NCBI GenBank assembly: GCA_026390215.1
Contig: JAPLGJ010000077.1
Coordinates: 1-6,279, forward strand
Direction: 5' to 3'
DNA from: Caldisericota bacterium
GTDB lineage: Bacteria; Caldisericota; Caldisericia; Cryosericales; Cryosericaceae
Length of the DNA stretch: 6,279 nucleotides
In this document: one piece after another, positions 5,928 through 6,279 of the stretch
How positions within the stretch are numbered: the stretch's first letter is position 1
Layout: each line of letters begins with the position of its first letter
Made by a program: the position numbers and the translations under genes
The notes under the pieces: model-generated
The model's database searches: none
What the model saw: the letters and a program-made list of their open reading frames with translations, nothing else
Told to the model about the DNA's origin: nothing

Positions 5928-5972
5928 GGAACACGCGATGTTCCTTGCACCGTGCCGGGCCACTTCTATACT
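5928..5972 (+). promoter_or_regulatory. putative promoter with adjacent dyad operator, upstream of the unknown gene
   Basis: TATACT at 5967-5972 is a good -10. TTGCAC at 5945-5950 is a weak -35, 16 bases away. Immediately upstream is an inverted repeat, GGAACA-N5-TGTTCC (5928-5944), whose right arm abuts the -35, a position typical for an operator or activator site. Confidence 0.4.
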
Positions 5973-5997
5973 GCTGGGAGGAACCCGGGAGGCGTCT

Positions 5998-6279
5998 ATG
6001 GACAAAGTAGCTCGTCTTGTGCACCAGCGTCTTGCGCTCCTCTATGCCCAGGCATCGCGCCTCCTTGACGAGATTCGTGCATCAGGCGCGTCCGCGCACC
6101 TGATGTCGGTGGACGGAAACCCGTTTCCCGGAGCCAACAGATGGATACGCGCGCCGTACCCCATGCCTGTCATCGACGTGACGGGGAAGGGTTCAATCGG
6201 CTTCGATCCAGCCGGAGCCTTCTTCGTGTTCGCCGTCCCCGCTGTCGAGGCCAAGGCGGCAAGCATCGATGCCCTTTTC
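5998..6279 (+). CDS. unrecognised protein, N-terminal 94 residues (runs off window end)
   Basis: The frame is open from ATG 5998 to the last base (94 codons), with GGGAGG at 5987-5992 five bases upstream and a putative promoter at 5945-5972. Residues 1-30 look like an amphipathic helix rich in Leu, Ala and Arg (MDKVARLVHQRLALLYAQAS and onward). Residues 35-85 change to Pro/Gly-rich and beta-like sequence (VDGNPFPGANRWIR, PMPVIDVTGKGSIGFDP, AFFVFAVPAV). There is no signal peptide or membrane segment in the visible part. I do not recognise the family and assign no function. The strong ribosome site, codon usage like the neighbours and an uninterrupted frame support a real gene. Confidence 0.7.
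   Translation, partial: MDKVARLVHQRLALLYAQASRLLDEIRASGASAHLMSVDGNPFPGANRWIRAPYPMPVIDVTGKGSIGFDPAGAFFVFAVPAVEAKAASIDALF

Larger units (their letters stand above)
5684..5997. other. non-coding stretch with hairpins between divergent genes
   Basis: No reading frame here has a start with a ribosome site and a credible protein. The stretch contains a ten-base palindrome, CACAATTGTG, at 5762-5771, a strong GC hairpin at 5817-5840, and an operator-like dyad plus promoter just before the gene at 5998. Two direct copies of TTACAG occur at 5891-5896 and 5920-5925. The rest shows nothing I can name. It could hold a small RNA or degraded gene, but nothing supports that directly. Confidence 0.5.

Noticed and set aside
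1..6279. Defence island, mobile element or CRISPR array
   Set aside because: A lone helicase fragment is not evidence of a defence system, and no transposase, integrase, terminal repeats or repeat-spacer pattern was seen.

Overview
The window reads as a moderately GC-rich bacterial chromosome segment, roughly 60% GC by eye. Strong purine-rich Shine-Dalgarno sequences sit 4-11 nt before the starts, and several sigma70/sigmaA-like promoters are visible. The gene content suggests an anaerobe: a DUF438/hemerythrin protein, a PAS_10 protein and an exported FMN-binding-type lipoprotein. A Caldiserica/Cryosericota-like or other deep-branching anaerobic bacterium is a guess from gene content and style only, and the sequence does not prove a taxon.

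Layout, left to right. (1) Positions 1-846, minus strand: the first 282 residues of a DNA2/NAM7-type superfamily 1 helicase, continuing beyond the window start. (2) 847-974: a compact divergent promoter region. (3) 975-2392, plus strand: a translationally coupled pair, DUF1858-DUF438-hemerythrin protein followed by a PAS_10 protein with an ATGA overlap. These domains are commonly found in one polypeptide, so this looks like a two-subunit version of the DUF438 sensor-type protein. (4) 2495-3742, plus strand: a secreted subtilisin-like (S8) protease with signal peptide and complete Asp/His/Ser triad. Its C-terminus is disrupted just after the catalytic Ser motif, and the expected C-terminal tail survives in another frame up to 3756. 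(5) 3780-3805: a strong hairpin between convergent genes. (6) 3855-4703, minus strand: an alpha/beta hydrolase of the monoacylglycerol lipase/lysophospholipase group with an unusual nucleophile elbow. (7) 4876-4902: a terminator on the minus strand. (8) 4933-5610, minus strand: a lipoprotein made of two tandem FMN-binding-like repeats, resembling PplA-type flavinylated electron-transfer lipoproteins but with altered motifs around the candidate flavinylated threonines. It has a good promoter. (9) 5684-5997: a non-coding stretch with hairpins, an operator-like dyad and a putative promoter. (10) 5998 to the window end, plus strand: the N-terminal 94 residues of a gene I do not recognise.

The genes do not form one operon. 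Only the DUF438/PAS pair is clearly coupled. No mobile element, tRNA, rRNA or CRISPR array was seen, and I found no convincing wholly new multi-gene system. The observations most worth checking are the tandem FMN-binding-like lipoprotein, the split DUF438/PAS pair and the truncated protease.
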